Assembly: GCA_964463245.1 (NCBI GenBank)
Contig: CAYXBU010000032.1
Location: 1-22,474, forward strand
Direction: 5' to 3'
DNA length: 22,474 nucleotides
From: CAMEON01 sp964463245
GTDB lineage: Bacteria > Bacillota > Clostridia > Oscillospirales > CAG-272
Numbering within the stretch: the first letter of the stretch is position 1; each line of letters begins with the position of its first letter. Both the position numbers and the translations under genes were made by a program. The notes beneath the pieces were generated by a model. The model was not told the DNA's origin and did no database searches. It saw nothing but the letters and a program-made list of their open reading frames with translations. Of this stretch, positions 14,207-22,474 are shown one piece after another.

Positions 14207-15367
14207 TCAGATCACTCTTACCCGCACGACATCGGTCAGTGCCGCGAGGTCATCCGCAACCGTTGCGGGGACGGTGCCGGTGATGTCGAACATGGTATAG
14301 GCCGCCGCACCGCGGGACTTATTGGTCATGTTCTCAATATTCAGCCCGGCGGCCGAGAGGACACCGGTCAGCTGGTTCAGGATGCCCGGCAAGTTGCCGT
14401 GCAGGACACAGATCCGCACATTTCCCGAACGGGGCATGGACACGGCGGGGTAGTTGACGCTGTTCTTGATGTTGCCGTCCCGCAGGTAGTCGTCCAGCTG
14501 CATGGCCGCCATGACGGCGCAGTTGTCCTCCGACTCCTCGGTGGAGGCTCCCAGGTGGGGGATCAGGATCGCGCCGGGGGTGCCGATCATCTCGGGCGTG
14601 GCGAAATCCGTCACATAGCGATGCACCTTGCCCGAGGCAAGTGCCGCCTTCATATCTGCCGCATTCACCAGCGAATCACGGGAGAGGTTGATCACCCGCA
14701 CACCGTCCTTCATACTTGCAATGGCCGCGGCATTGATCATGCCCTTGGTATCGGCGGTAGCCGGCACATGGATGGTGATATAGTCAGCCTTCTCGTATAT
14801 CTCCTCATAGGCGGCGGCGCGGTGGATGTGGTGATCCAGATTCCATGCGCCCTCCACGCTGAGGTAGGGGTCACAGCCGATGACCTCCATCCCCAAACGG
14901 ACGGCGGCGTTGGCGACCATGCCGCCGATGGCACCCAGACCGATCACGCCCAGCACCTTGCCCTTCAGCTCACAGCCGGCAAAGCGGGACTTGCCCTTCT
15001 CCACCGTTTTGGCGGCGTTCGGGTCGTCGGCCAGTGTCTTGACCCACTCGACACCGTCCAGGATGTCACGGGAGGCCAGCAGGAGGGCGCAGAGGGTCAG
15101 CTCCTTGACCCCGTTGGCGTTGGCACCGGGAGTATTGAAGACCACGATGCCCTTCTCCGTGCAGGTGTCCAGCGGGATATTGTTCACCCCTGCGCCGGCG
15201 CGGGCGATGGCCAGCAGCTCCGGGTCAAAGGTCATGTCCAGCATATTCGCCGAGCGCACCATGATGCCCGCCGGGGAGGGGCAATCGGTGCTGACGCAGT
15301 AGTCCTGCGGGGACAGCTTATCCGTCCCGACCTTGGCGATCTTGTTCAACAGCAGTATGTTCTTCAT
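14207..15367 (-). CDS. serA: D-3-phosphoglycerate dehydrogenase
   Basis: First step of serine synthesis: 3-phosphoglycerate to 3-phosphohydroxypyruvate with NAD. Protein of 386 residues. The substrate-binding part has VRSANM and RAGAGVNN, the Rossmann loop GLGAIG is at 133-138, and the catalytic residues Arg220 (INLSR), Glu249 (TPEM) and His261 (HLGAST) are present. The C-terminus (about 316-386, from NVRICVLHG) is an ACT domain, which may sense serine. The loop after Arg reads RDSLVN where most relatives have ARGGxVD, a variation typical of a clostridial group. The ATG at 15367 is chosen over a GTG 9 bases upstream because the AAAGGAGG sits 8 bases before the ATG and overlaps the GTG. Coupled to serC, whose stop is 14 bases upstream. 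Confidence 0.95.
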   Translation of the reverse strand: MKNILLLNKIAKVGTDKLSPQDYCVSTDCPSPAGIMVRSANMLDMTFDPELLAIARAGAGVNNIPLDTCTEKGIVVFNTPGANANGVKELTLCALLLASRDILDGVEWVKTLADDPNAAKTVEKGKSRFAGCELKGKVLGVIGLGAIGGMVANAAVRLGMEVIGCDPYLSVEGAWNLDHHIHRAAAYEEIYEKADYITIHVPATADTKGMINAAAIASMKDGVRVINLSRDSLVNAADMKAALASGKVHRYVTDFATPEMIGTPGAILIPHLGASTEESEDNCAVMAAMQLDDYLRDGNIKNSVNYPAVSMPRSGNVRICVLHGNLPGILNQLTGVLSAAGLNIENMTNKSRGAAAYTMFDITGTVPATVADDLAALTDVVRVRVI

Positions 15368-15381
15368 GGGGCACACCTCCT

Positions 15382-16473
15382 TTACGCCTTGGGGTTGGCG
15401 GCGGCAAAGGACTTCATGAAGTCCACCAGTGCCTCCACGCCCTCATAGGGCATGGCATTATAGATGGAAGCTCGCATTCCGCCCACCGAGCGGTGACCCT
15501 TGAGGTTCTTGAGTCCGGCAGCGGCGGCCTCGGAGGCAAACTTCTTGTCCAGATCGGGGTTCCCGGTCACGAAGGTCACGTTCATCATGGAGCGGGACTC
15601 CGGCAGGACGGGAGCGATGTAGTAGTCCTGGCTGTCGAGGTAGCTGTAGAGCAGGGCGGCCTTCTTTTGGTTGCGCTTCTGCATCTCCTCCAGACCGCCG
15701 ATGGACAGGAGCCAATCTGCGACCAGACCCAGCATATAAATGGTGTAGCAGGGCGGAGTGTTATACATGGAATCATTGTCGGCCATGGTCTTCCACTCCA
15801 GCATGGTGGGCATCTGCGGCTCGGCAAACTCCAGAAGATCCTCCCGCACGATGACCACCGTCACGCCGGCGGGTGCCATGTTCTTCTGTGCGCCGGCGTA
15901 GATCACGCCGAAGCGGGAGACATCCACCGGCTCCGAGAGGATGCAGGAGGACATATCCGCGACCAGCGGCACCTCGCCCGCATCAGGAATATAGGGGAAC
16001 TTGGTGCCGTAGATGGTGTTGTTGAAGCACATATGCAGGTAGGCGGCATCGGGACGGATGTCGGCACTCGTCACGGTCGGCACATGGTCAAAGTTGCTGT
16101 CCTTGGTGGTCGCGGCACAGACGACATCGTAGCCCAGCTTCTGCGCTTCCTTGAAGGCCTTGCCGGAGAACTGCCCGGACACGAGGTAATCCGCCTTGCC
16201 GGTGCGGCGGATGAGGTTCTGCGGAACAGCGGCAAACTGGGTGGATGCGCCGCCCTGCAGGAAGAGCACCTTGTAATTGTCGGGAATATGCATCAAGCTG
16301 CGCAGGTCGGCCTGCGCCTTTGCAATGATCGCCTCATAGTCCGGAGATCGGTGACTCATCTCCATGACCGACATACCGGACGTGCCGTAGCAGACCAGCT
16401 CGGATGCGGCGCGCTCCAGCACGGGAAGGGGGAGCATCGAGGGGCCTGCCGAAAAATTGAATACTCTGTTCAT
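15382..16473 (-). CDS. serC: Phosphoserine aminotransferase
   Basis: Second step of serine synthesis: phosphohydroxypyruvate plus glutamate gives phosphoserine; SerC also serves pyridoxal synthesis in some bacteria. Protein of 363 residues, the normal length. FNFSAGPSMLPLPVL at the N-terminus, QGGAST at 73-78, the PLP-binding Lys197 in AGAQKNMAPAG, and GHRSVGGMRASIYNA near the end are all diagnostic. GGAGGT lies 11 bases before the ATG. First gene of a serC-serA operon with a strong promoter and a stem-loop near the 5' end of the mRNA. serB is not in the window. Confidence 0.96.
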   Translation of the reverse strand: MNRVFNFSAGPSMLPLPVLERAASELVCYGTSGMSVMEMSHRSPDYEAIIAKAQADLRSLMHIPDNYKVLFLQGGASTQFAAVPQNLIRRTGKADYLVSGQFSGKAFKEAQKLGYDVVCAATTKDSNFDHVPTVTSADIRPDAAYLHMCFNNTIYGTKFPYIPDAGEVPLVADMSSCILSEPVDVSRFGVIYAGAQKNMAPAGVTVVIVREDLLEFAEPQMPTMLEWKTMADNDSMYNTPPCYTIYMLGLVADWLLSIGGLEEMQKRNQKKAALLYSYLDSQDYYIAPVLPESRSMMNVTFVTGNPDLDKKFASEAAAAGLKNLKGHRSVGGMRASIYNAMPYEGVEALVDFMKSFAAANPKA

Positions 16474-16501
16474 ATCAATTCAATACCTCCGTACAATTTC
16501 T

Positions 16502-16533
16502 CCACCCGGGCATAGCCGGAGCCGCCCGGGTGG
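16502..16533 (-). promoter_or_regulatory. Perfect 10-bp stem-loop at the 5' end of the serC-serA mRNA
   Basis: CCACCCGGGC (16502-16511) and GCCCGGGTGG (16524-16533) form a perfect GC-rich 10-bp stem with a 12-base loop. With transcription starting near 16538 the hairpin begins about five bases from the 5' end. It is followed by AGAAATTG, not a U run, so it is not a terminator. It ends 12 bases before the ribosome binding site. It may stabilise the mRNA or bind a regulator. Confidence 0.55.
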
Positions 16534-16544
16534 TGCTTGGGGGT

Positions 16545-16573
16545 ATTATACCGCATTTGAACGAAATTGTCAA
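16545..16573 (-). promoter_or_regulatory. Sigma-A promoter of serC-serA
   Basis: On the minus strand: consensus -35 TTGACA at 16568-16573, a 17-bp spacer, and consensus -10 TATAAT at 16545-16550. A perfect consensus promoter; leader of about 65 bases. Confidence 0.9.
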
Positions 16574-16670
16574 TAGGATTTGCAAAAAAAGTCTCTAAAA
16601 CCGAAAAAATCCTTCTTTTTCTCAAAAACTTTGACGGCGTAAAGCAAGCGTGTTGCAAAATTCAGGCAGA

Positions 16671-17225
16671 TCACGCCAGTGCCTCCCGCACGGTCGAGGC
16701 GACACGGGCGGCGGTCAACTCGATCCCTTCCTCGGTCAGATGGATGAGATCGTCCGAGCGGATGTAGCGCGGTATATCGGCGGCCACGGGGGTAAACAGG
16801 TCGTTGATGCGCAGCCCCAGCGGGGTCAGTGCCTCCACGGCGGCGGCGTTGTAGGCCTTGAGGCGGGCGAGATCATGCCCCCACATCTCGGGGCGGGTCG
16901 GGGTGGTGGTGGCGAAGATGATATGCGGGGTATAGGACAGCAGGATGCGCGCGATGCGGGTCAGGTTGTCGATGTAAGCGGGGAGCGGCGTGAAGGGACC
17001 GTCACCGAACAGGTCGCACATATCCCACAGGCCGTTGTTCCAGTGGATGACATCTGCCGTCTCCAGCATGGGCTTGTAGTCAAAGCAGGTACGCAGGGTG
17101 TAGGCGGTGAAGCGACCGTTGTCCTCGGATTGCCATACTGAGATGTCGGGAGAGAGCAGGGTCGGCACGCGGGTGCCGTAGCCCAGCAGGCGGATGGAGT
17201 CGCCCAGCAGGACAGCTTTTTTCAT
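16671..17225 (-). CDS. Small SGNH/GDSL-family hydrolase
   Basis: Cytoplasmic esterase or lipase-like enzyme of 184 residues. Block I is VLLGDSIR with nucleophile Ser10; block III is HWNNGLWD (61-68), where the WNNG variant replaces the usual GxND; block V is SDDLIHLT with Asp159 and His162. There is no signal peptide; the start lies almost at the GDS motif. The ATG at 17225 is chosen for the GAAAGGAAC about 12 bases upstream; an in-frame upstream start near 17279 would begin on the -10 of the promoter. The natural substrate is unknown; relatives act on acyl or acetyl esters of sugars. The downstream 97 bases (16574-16670) show no convincing terminator. Confidence 0.85.
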   Translation of the reverse strand: MKKAVLLGDSIRLLGYGTRVPTLLSPDISVWQSEDNGRFTAYTLRTCFDYKPMLETADVIHWNNGLWDMCDLFGDGPFTPLPAYIDNLTRIARILLSYTPHIIFATTTPTRPEMWGHDLARLKAYNAAAVEALTPLGLRINDLFTPVAADIPRYIRSDDLIHLTEEGIELTAARVASTVREALA

Positions 17226-17277
17226 TGTAATTGAGTTCCTTTCATTATGGATAGAGAAGGCGGTATCTGTCCCGCCC

Positions 17278-17306
17278 ATTATAGCACATTTCTGCGGTCA
17301 TTGCAA
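17278..17306 (-). promoter_or_regulatory. Sigma-A promoter of the SGNH hydrolase gene
   Basis: On the minus strand: -35 TTGCAA at 17301-17306, a 17-bp spacer, and consensus -10 TATAAT at 17278-17283. It lies back-to-back with the moxR promoter; the two -35 hexamers are separated by 19 bases. Confidence 0.82.
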
Positions 17307-17325
17307 CATTTTTTGCAGAAAAGCC

Positions 17326-17354
17326 TTGAAGCCGTACTCATTCTGTGATATAAT
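17326..17354 (+). promoter_or_regulatory. Sigma-A promoter (extended -10) of the MoxR/DUF58/transglutaminase operon
   Basis: -35 TTGAAG at 17326-17331, a 17-bp spacer, and -10 TATAAT at 17349-17354 preceded by TGA (extended -10, TGnTATAAT). The leader is about 53 bases. Confidence 0.82.
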
Positions 17355-17413
17355 GAAAGAGAGATCCCTTGCGGACACACCGTCCCCCAAAAAACCGCAG
17401 AAAGGACACGCAC

Positions 17414-18436
17414 ATGAACAATTCCATCCATCAGCCCTCCGAGGAGACCGCCGCCCGCATCCGTATGCCGTCCGACATGGCCGATCTGCGCGCCGCCTTC
17501 ATGGACGCGGAGGCCGAGGTCTCGCGGGTCATATACGGCAAGGAGACCGAGGTACGCCTCTTGATGACCGCTCTGCTCGCCGGCTCCCACGTGCTGATCG
17601 AGGATGTGCCCGGCACCGGCAAGACCACTCTGGCCGCCGCGCTGGCCGCCGTGACGGGGCTGTCCTACCGTCGGGCGCAGTTCACCCCGGACGTCATGGC
17701 CTCCGACATCACGGGTTTCCATATGTATAACCGCGAGAAGGAGCAGTTCGAGCTGCATGAGGGTCTGGTCATGTGCAACCTCCTGCTGGCCGACGAGATC
17801 AACCGCGCCTCCCCCCGCACCCAGTCGGCACTGCTGGAGGCCATGGAGGAGGGCAAGGTCACGGTGGACGGCGAGACCCTCCCCCTGCCCGACCCCTTCT
17901 TGGTCATCGCGACCCAGAACCCGACCGGGTATGTGGGCACCTATCCCCTGCCCGAGGCTCAACTGGATCGCTTTGCCCTCCGCCTGCACATGGGCTACCC
18001 CTCCGTTCGCGAGGAGATCCACATCATCCGTGCCCGCAAGAACGGCAACCCGCTGGACTCCCTGCGCAGACGGCTGTCGGTCGAGACCATCCGTCGGGCG
18101 CGGAGCATCATGGCGGATATCCACATAGATGATACCCTGTACGCCTACATCGTGGCTCTGGTGACCGCCACCCGCCATCATCCCGCCCTGTCGCTGGGGG
18201 CATCCCCCCGCGCCTCGGTCACGCTGGTGCGGCTGTCGCAGGCCTACGCCTTCCTCTGCGGGCGGGACTATGTCCTGCCGGAGGACATCGCCGCGCTGTT
18301 TCTGCCCGCCGTGGCACACCGACCGGTACTGCGGCAGGATGTACGCGGCGAGGAGTCGGTCGAGCATATCTTAGAGGACATCCTCAAGACCACCGAGGTA
18401 CCCTACCGCGGCAGTCGCCGTCACGGGGACGAGTAA
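17414..18436 (+). CDS. MoxR-family AAA+ ATPase
   Basis: Cytoplasmic AAA+ chaperone-like ATPase, 340 residues. Walker A is EDVPGTGKTT (63-72), Walker B LLLADE (123-128) followed by NRASPRTQSALLEAMEE, typical of the MoxR group, and the sensor region has IATQNPTG. The C-terminal lid contains LSLGASPRASVTLVRLSQAYA, also typical. The start at 17414 is preferred over an upstream in-frame codon at 17369 because GAAAGGA lies 8 bases before it. First gene of the operon MoxR, DUF58, transglutaminase, 18 bases before the DUF58 gene. MoxR proteins with DUF58 partners are thought to help fold or load envelope or metal-containing complexes, but the client is unknown. Confidence 0.93.
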   Translation: MNNSIHQPSEETAARIRMPSDMADLRAAFMDAEAEVSRVIYGKETEVRLLMTALLAGSHVLIEDVPGTGKTTLAAALAAVTGLSYRRAQFTPDVMASDITGFHMYNREKEQFELHEGLVMCNLLLADEINRASPRTQSALLEAMEEGKVTVDGETLPLPDPFLVIATQNPTGYVGTYPLPEAQLDRFALRLHMGYPSVREEIHIIRARKNGNPLDSLRRRLSVETIRRARSIMADIHIDDTLYAYIVALVTATRHHPALSLGASPRASVTLVRLSQAYAFLCGRDYVLPEDIAALFLPAVAHRPVLRQDVRGEESVEHILEDILKTTEVPYRGSRRHGDE

Positions 18437-18454
18437 GTCGCCGCCCTGTCGACC

Positions 18455-19798
18455 ATGAAAAGGCCAACCGAACAGAAAGCCCACCGCGCCTTTGCGCCGA
18501 CGCGGCGGTTTTGGCTCTACCTCCTCCTCCTGGCGGTCGCGCTGTTCTTCACGCAGGCTCTGCGCTCCAAGGTGTCAGCTCTGCTCTTCTGGTTCCTCCT
18601 TCTCCTGCCTCTGCCCATGCTGTTGAGCCTGCCGATGGCTCGCCGAGGGCTGTGCGTGTCCGCCGAGCCGCTCACCCGAACCCTGCAGAAGGGCGACCCC
18701 TGCTCCTTTGCGCTGACCGTCCGCAACCGCACTATCCTGCCCTTCCCGTTCCTGGAGCTGCACATATCCCTCCCGCAGGAGAATGCCGTCCGTTGCCGGA
18801 CGCAGGTATCCCCGCTCTCCCTGCCCCCGCGTGCCTCGGTCTGCCTGAAGGACACCGTGACCTTCCGCTATCGCGGGAGCTATCGGATCGCTGTTACCGA
18901 GCTGTACGCCTATGATCTGTTCAGGCTCTTCCGTGTGCGGGTACCCGTGACCGCCTCCTCTGCCGTGTCGATCCTGCCCCGCCTCCCTGTCCACGCCCCC
19001 CATCTTGCGGCGACTGTCGCCGATCGGGATCAGCAGGACGGCAGGAGCACGACGGCGATCGGCTATGCCGAGTTGGCCGACATACGTCCCTACCGTGTCG
19101 GCGACCCCCTGAACAGCATCCACTGGAAGCTCTCGGCCAAGGAGGGGGACTATGTCGTCAAGGAGCAACGGGCGGGCGACCGCGCCGAGGTGGTGCTCTT
19201 CCCGAATCTCTCCGCCCACTACCCCGCGACCCCGCCGCCCGACTGCCCCGAGGCACTGCGGCTGATCCATGCCGACGCCTACGAGGACATGAACGAGCTG
19301 ACAGCGGACGGCGTGGTGGACATCACACTGTCCCGCGCGGCGGCCGAGCTGGCGGCGGGGCATATCGTGCATCTCTACTGGCAGGATGCCCGCTATCGGC
19401 ATTCTCTCCGCTCCCTGCGGCTGACCAACGCTCAGGATCTGGAGCGGATGCGTACCACCTTCGGGACGGCACCCCTCCCCCCCGCCGATGACTCCTTTGC
19501 GGAGGCGGTAGCCACTGTCGGGGAAAACAGGCGCGCGGGTGACGGATCACATCGGGTCTATATCCTTCCCGCGCCCGAGGACGGGCAAGCCGTGGCGGGA
19601 TATGCCGCACACCCGCAGGAGCCCTTCGAGGTGTTGCTGTACGAGCCGACCGAGCGGTTCGCCTCACGGATCGAGCGAGACAAGCTCCTGCGGGACTTCC
19701 GCCGCCGCATCGAGGCGGCGGGTGGACAGCTGACGATCTGTCGGTCATCCGACCTCCGCACCCTGCCCCGAGAAGGAGGTGACTCCCATGCCGTCTGA
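18455..19798 (+). CDS. DUF58-domain membrane protein
   Basis: Partner protein of MoxR ATPases, 447 residues. Two hydrophobic segments at about 19-35 and 41-60 anchor it; residues about 65-180 form a beta-rich domain (TLQKGDPCSFALTVRNRT); the DUF58 core is YRVGDPLNSIHWK at 213-225, followed by LSAKEGDYVVKEQ, then a von Willebrand-A-like fold. No good ribosome binding site precedes the ATG at 18455 (18 bases after the MoxR stop), so translation probably depends on coupling; this makes the start less certain. The C-terminal 11 bases overlap the transglutaminase gene. Its exact role is unknown. Confidence 0.88.
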   Translation: MKRPTEQKAHRAFAPTRRFWLYLLLLAVALFFTQALRSKVSALLFWFLLLLPLPMLLSLPMARRGLCVSAEPLTRTLQKGDPCSFALTVRNRTILPFPFLELHISLPQENAVRCRTQVSPLSLPPRASVCLKDTVTFRYRGSYRIAVTELYAYDLFRLFRVRVPVTASSAVSILPRLPVHAPHLAATVADRDQQDGRSTTAIGYAELADIRPYRVGDPLNSIHWKLSAKEGDYVVKEQRAGDRAEVVLFPNLSAHYPATPPPDCPEALRLIHADAYEDMNELTADGVVDITLSRAAAELAAGHIVHLYWQDARYRHSLRSLRLTNAQDLERMRTTFGTAPLPPADDSFAEAVATVGENRRAGDGSHRVYILPAPEDGQAVAGYAAHPQEPFEVLLYEPTERFASRIERDKLLRDFRRRIEAAGGQLTICRSSDLRTLPREGGDSHAV

Positions 19799-22445
19799 CC
19801 GTCGCTCCCTTCTGCCGGATGCCGTGCCCCTGCCTGAATCGGCAAATGCACCCCACTCGACCCGCTACCGCGTTGGTGGGCTTCTCTGCCGCATGGCAGT
19901 CATCTGCGCCGCCGTGGCGGGCATGACCTCCTTCCTGTCGGATACCCTCCGACTGGGGATCCCCCACACCTACCTGATCCTGTGCGCGATCTTTGCCGTG
20001 TGCTGGGTCTCCCTGTTCTTCCTCGGGCGCAAGACAGCCCTGATCGGGGGCGGGGCAGCAGTGGTCGCGGTGGTGGTATGTGTATATCTTGCATGGGATC
20101 ACATAGCCGACCTGCGCTTCCTCCCCCTTGCCCTGTGGAATGCCTGTCTCCTGCGATTCCGGCAGGACGGGTTCCTGACCTCCCTGTCGCCTGCGACATA
20201 TGATGCAACACTCTCGGACGATCTGCTGGTCTGCATCGCCATGACCCTTGTGACCCTGCTGATCGCTTTCCTGTACACCGCCTGTCTCCTGCGACGGATC
20301 AATTTGGTTCCCGCCGCCGCCGTCAGCACCGTCCTTTTGGTGGTACTCCTGACCTTCAATCTCTACGCCGACGATGCCTCCAACATGGGAGCCGCTCTGA
20401 TGATGGTCGCGCTGGCCGCCGTCCTGGTCATGGCGGCGAGCGACCGCTTCCTGCAGGGAGACCGCCAGGGGAAGGTGCGTGGCGAGGCCTCCTCCGGCTA
20501 TACCGCCGTGGCGGCTCTGCTGATCTTTTCCCTGATCATGGCGGTGCCCGCCGCTTGCGTGGAGGGCAAATTCCCCGCCATTCAGCCGGTGGACAAATAC
20601 CTCTCCGCCGCACGCGACTATATGACCGCCCTCCTGCAAGGGGATGACGATGCACTGGATGATGTCTCCCACCGCTTGAACGATGCCACCTCCCGCCCCC
20701 GTCCGACCGATGCCGAGCATCTGTCCTTTACCGGTCGACGCGTGATGTTCCTCCATGCCAATGAGAACATCAACTACTACCTGACCGGCTGGGTCGGGGT
20801 GGATTACCGCGACGGTGCTTGGCAACCCGCCGATGACGAGACCTTGAAGACCTATCGCGACCTGTTCGGAACCGATCAGTCCCCTGCCGAGACCCTGCGT
20901 ACCTCCTTCTACTCCCACGAGATGCACCTGCGGCAGGACACCTACTATCCGGACAATCGCCACATCGGCTATGTCATCTCGCGGGTAGCGATACGCAAGC
21001 TGACAGGCACGGACGACATCTGCTACCTGCCGACGGTCTACTCTCCCGCCGAAGGACTCATGACCTTTGAACAGCCCCCCTTGTGGAGCAGCAGTGGGCT
21101 CGTCATTTGGCCGGAGAACCTCCTCTCCTTCATCAATTATTACGATGGCATACGGGTGGGGCGGGACTTCGGCGAGAAGGGGGCTTCCTATGCGGTCTAC
21201 GCCTACGCCCCCATCATGACCGATCCGAATTGGGCTGTCAATCTTTCGGATGCATACAGCAACTGGATGACCGCCCAAAATCGCCCCGTGCTGTCCGACG
21301 TCTATGGGGATTTCGTCCACGATACCTACACCACCCCCGGTGGAAGTCCGCTTCTTGCCGAGCTGGCCGCATCCCTTTTTGACCCCGATCTGATCCGTGC
21401 CGAGCAGCATCCGCGCCTACGATTGATCCTGCAGGATGCCGTGACCCGCTCCCTGATCAACTATGTCATACAGGATATAGGCTGTCGCTACACCCTGACC
21501 CCCGATCTCTCCCGCGTAGACCCGTCGCTGGACGGGGTCGAGAACTTCCTGTTCAATACAAAGGAAGGCTACTGCGTGCAGTTCGCCTCCGCCGTAGCAC
21601 TGCTCCTGCGCGAGTACGGTATCCCGACGCGGTATGTCGAGGGCTATATCGGCACCGACCTGGAACCCGCCGAGGACGGTAACGGCTACGAGGGATATGT
21701 GCGGGACTACCACGCACACGCCTGGGTCGAGGTATACTTCGACGGCATCGGGTGGATCCCCTATGAGACCACCCCCCCCTACTATGATGCCATGTACTCG
21801 GCTACCGGCTCTTCCGAGGTCTCCACCGACCCGGTGACCCCCGACACTGACCCCGCCACCGAGCCGCCCACCGCCCTCCCCGAGACAGATATACCGACAG
21901 AGCCGCCCACCGAGCCGGACAGCCTCCCCATCACGGAGTCCGAGACCGCCCCGGCGGCGGGAGCCATGTCCTCTGTCCATGTCCTGATCCCACTTGGGCT
22001 TCTGCTGCTTGCGGTCGCGGTCTGCCTGTATCTCCGCCGAGCGCGGAGGTTGGGAACGCGGCATCTGACAGGGGCAAGCTCGGTCATCACGGACGGTGTC
22101 CCTCCCGAGCGGCAACGCAAGACCGCCCGCGAGCTGAACCGAGCGATACGCGGTCTGCTGGCACGGTACGGGCTTGCCCCGAGGACGGGAGAGCTTCCCG
22201 CCGCCTACGCCGAACGCCTAAGTGCCCGCCTGACCCGCCATGACCTGTCCGAGGGCGATGAGCGAGTCCTGTCGAGCCTGCCCGCGCTGTTCGATGCCAT
22301 GTCCGCCGAGGAGTTCGGCAACGGCATGACAGCCGAGGAGCTGTGCGGCGTGGCAGAGTTGTACATATTCCTTTATGGGGAGCGGAAGAGGTTCCTGTCC
22401 CCGCCTGGGCGGCTTTATCTGCGCCTCTTTACCCACGAACTATAG
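19788..22445 (+). CDS. Membrane transglutaminase-like protein (TgpA/DUF3488-like architecture)
   Basis: Large membrane protein, 885 residues. About seven hydrophobic segments lie between residues 31 and 256; a long external part follows. The transglutaminase-like domain (about 560-665) has Cys596 in KEGYCVQFASA, His644 in YHAHAWVEVYF and an acidic Glu660 in GWIPYETTP, where many papain-like relatives have Asp; Glu is common in Gram-positive members. A linker of about 45 residues rich in Thr, Pro and Glu, with PTEPPT-type repeats, leads to a last membrane segment (731-749) and a basic cytoplasmic tail of about 135 residues similar in position to DUF4129. The ATG at 19788 is supported by GGAGGT 7 bases before it and overlaps the DUF58 gene by 11 bases. 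Substrate unknown; likely cleaves or crosslinks envelope proteins. Confidence 0.9.
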   Translation: MPSDRRSLLPDAVPLPESANAPHSTRYRVGGLLCRMAVICAAVAGMTSFLSDTLRLGIPHTYLILCAIFAVCWVSLFFLGRKTALIGGGAAVVAVVVCVYLAWDHIADLRFLPLALWNACLLRFRQDGFLTSLSPATYDATLSDDLLVCIAMTLVTLLIAFLYTACLLRRINLVPAAAVSTVLLVVLLTFNLYADDASNMGAALMMVALAAVLVMAASDRFLQGDRQGKVRGEASSGYTAVAALLIFSLIMAVPAACVEGKFPAIQPVDKYLSAARDYMTALLQGDDDALDDVSHRLNDATSRPRPTDAEHLSFTGRRVMFLHANENINYYLTGWVGVDYRDGAWQPADDETLKTYRDLFGTDQSPAETLRTSFYSHEMHLRQDTYYPDNRHIGYVISRVAIRKLTGTDDICYLPTVYSPAEGLMTFEQPPLWSSSGLVIWPENLLSFINYYDGIRVGRDFGEKGASYAVYAYAPIMTDPNWAVNLSDAYSNWMTAQNRPVLSDVYGDFVHDTYTTPGGSPLLAELAASLFDPDLIRAEQHPRLRLILQDAVTRSLINYVIQDIGCRYTLTPDLSRVDPSLDGVENFLFNTKEGYCVQFASAVALLLREYGIPTRYVEGYIGTDLEPAEDGNGYEGYVRDYHAHAWVEVYFDGIGWIPYETTPPYYDAMYSATGSSEVSTDPVTPDTDPATEPPTALPETDIPTEPPTEPDSLPITESETAPAAGAMSSVHVLIPLGLLLLAVAVCLYLRRARRLGTRHLTGASSVITDGVPPERQRKTARELNRAIRGLLARYGLAPRTGELPAAYAERLSARLTRHDLSEGDERVLSSLPALFDAMSAEEFGNGMTAEELCGVAELYIFLYGERKRFLSPPGRLYLRLFTHEL

Positions 22446-22474
22446 GCAGAGCCTATGATCCATTGACCCGAAAG

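Noticed and set aside
16470..16658. 62-codon frame over the serC leader
   Set aside because: It spans the serC promoter and leader hairpin, so it cannot be transcribed as a whole from that promoter.
16574..16670. Terminator after the SGNH hydrolase gene
   Set aside because: Only A/T runs and weak A-U pairing are seen; there is no stable stem followed by a U run.
19323..21410. Minus-strand open frame of 695 codons opposite DUF58/transglutaminase
   Set aside because: Antisense to two well-supported genes, with a translation rich in Gly, His, Gln and Arg and no family motif.

Overview
The window looks like chromosomal DNA of a GC-rich anaerobic Firmicute, most likely a gut Clostridia lineage (Oscillospiraceae-like). 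The evidence is the strong GAAAGGAG-type ribosome binding sites, the sigma-A promoters, an S24 repressor, RbsA-type sugar ABC genes, a CofE-like protein and a palindromic intergenic element of a kind I associate with that group. This placement is by gene content and style only; there is no rRNA or tRNA. All 18 genes appear intact except the first, which runs off the left edge. I see no phage, insertion sequence, CRISPR array or tRNA.

Layout. Bases 1-2135 (minus): a CofE-like ligase followed by an ATP-pyrophosphatase-only GMP synthase. Bases 2136-2500: a divergent control region with two promoters, a direct repeat and dyads. Bases 2501-3154 (plus): an XRE/S24 self-cleaving repressor, closed by a perfect bidirectional terminator. 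Bases 3231-7067 (minus, transcribed right to left): upp, an RluA-family pseudouridine synthase and lnt, then a small lipoprotein gene with its own promoter lying over the lnt stop codon. Bases 7294-14121 (plus): a five-gene import operon (RbsA-like ATPase, permease, lipoprotein binding protein, a second different permease, NagZ-type GH3 glycosidase), ended by a terminator shared with the converging ser genes. Bases 14207-16473 (minus): serC-serA. Bases 16671-17225 (minus): a small SGNH hydrolase, divergent from 17414-22445 (plus): MoxR ATPase, DUF58 protein and membrane transglutaminase.

How the genes fit together. The import operon should bring in a small glycan and cleave it in the cytoplasm; the NagZ-type Asp-His dyad in the GH3 enzyme suggests an N-acetylglucosamine-containing ligand (chito-oligosaccharide or muropeptide). 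serC-serA makes phosphoserine. MoxR-DUF58-transglutaminase is a recognised envelope-associated module of poorly known function. Lnt and the lipoproteins form a lipoprotein-maturation theme. Seven promoters can be read by eye, all with exactly 17-bp spacers, which supports the operon boundaries.

The best leads are the heteromeric-permease/GH3 importer with a Cys in place of the second Walker B glutamate, the free-standing GMP synthase ATPase domain beside a CofE-like ligase, and a 15-bp sequence shared at the same position in the promoters of the guaA and upp operons. I do not see a wholly new multi-gene system that I could defend beyond these.
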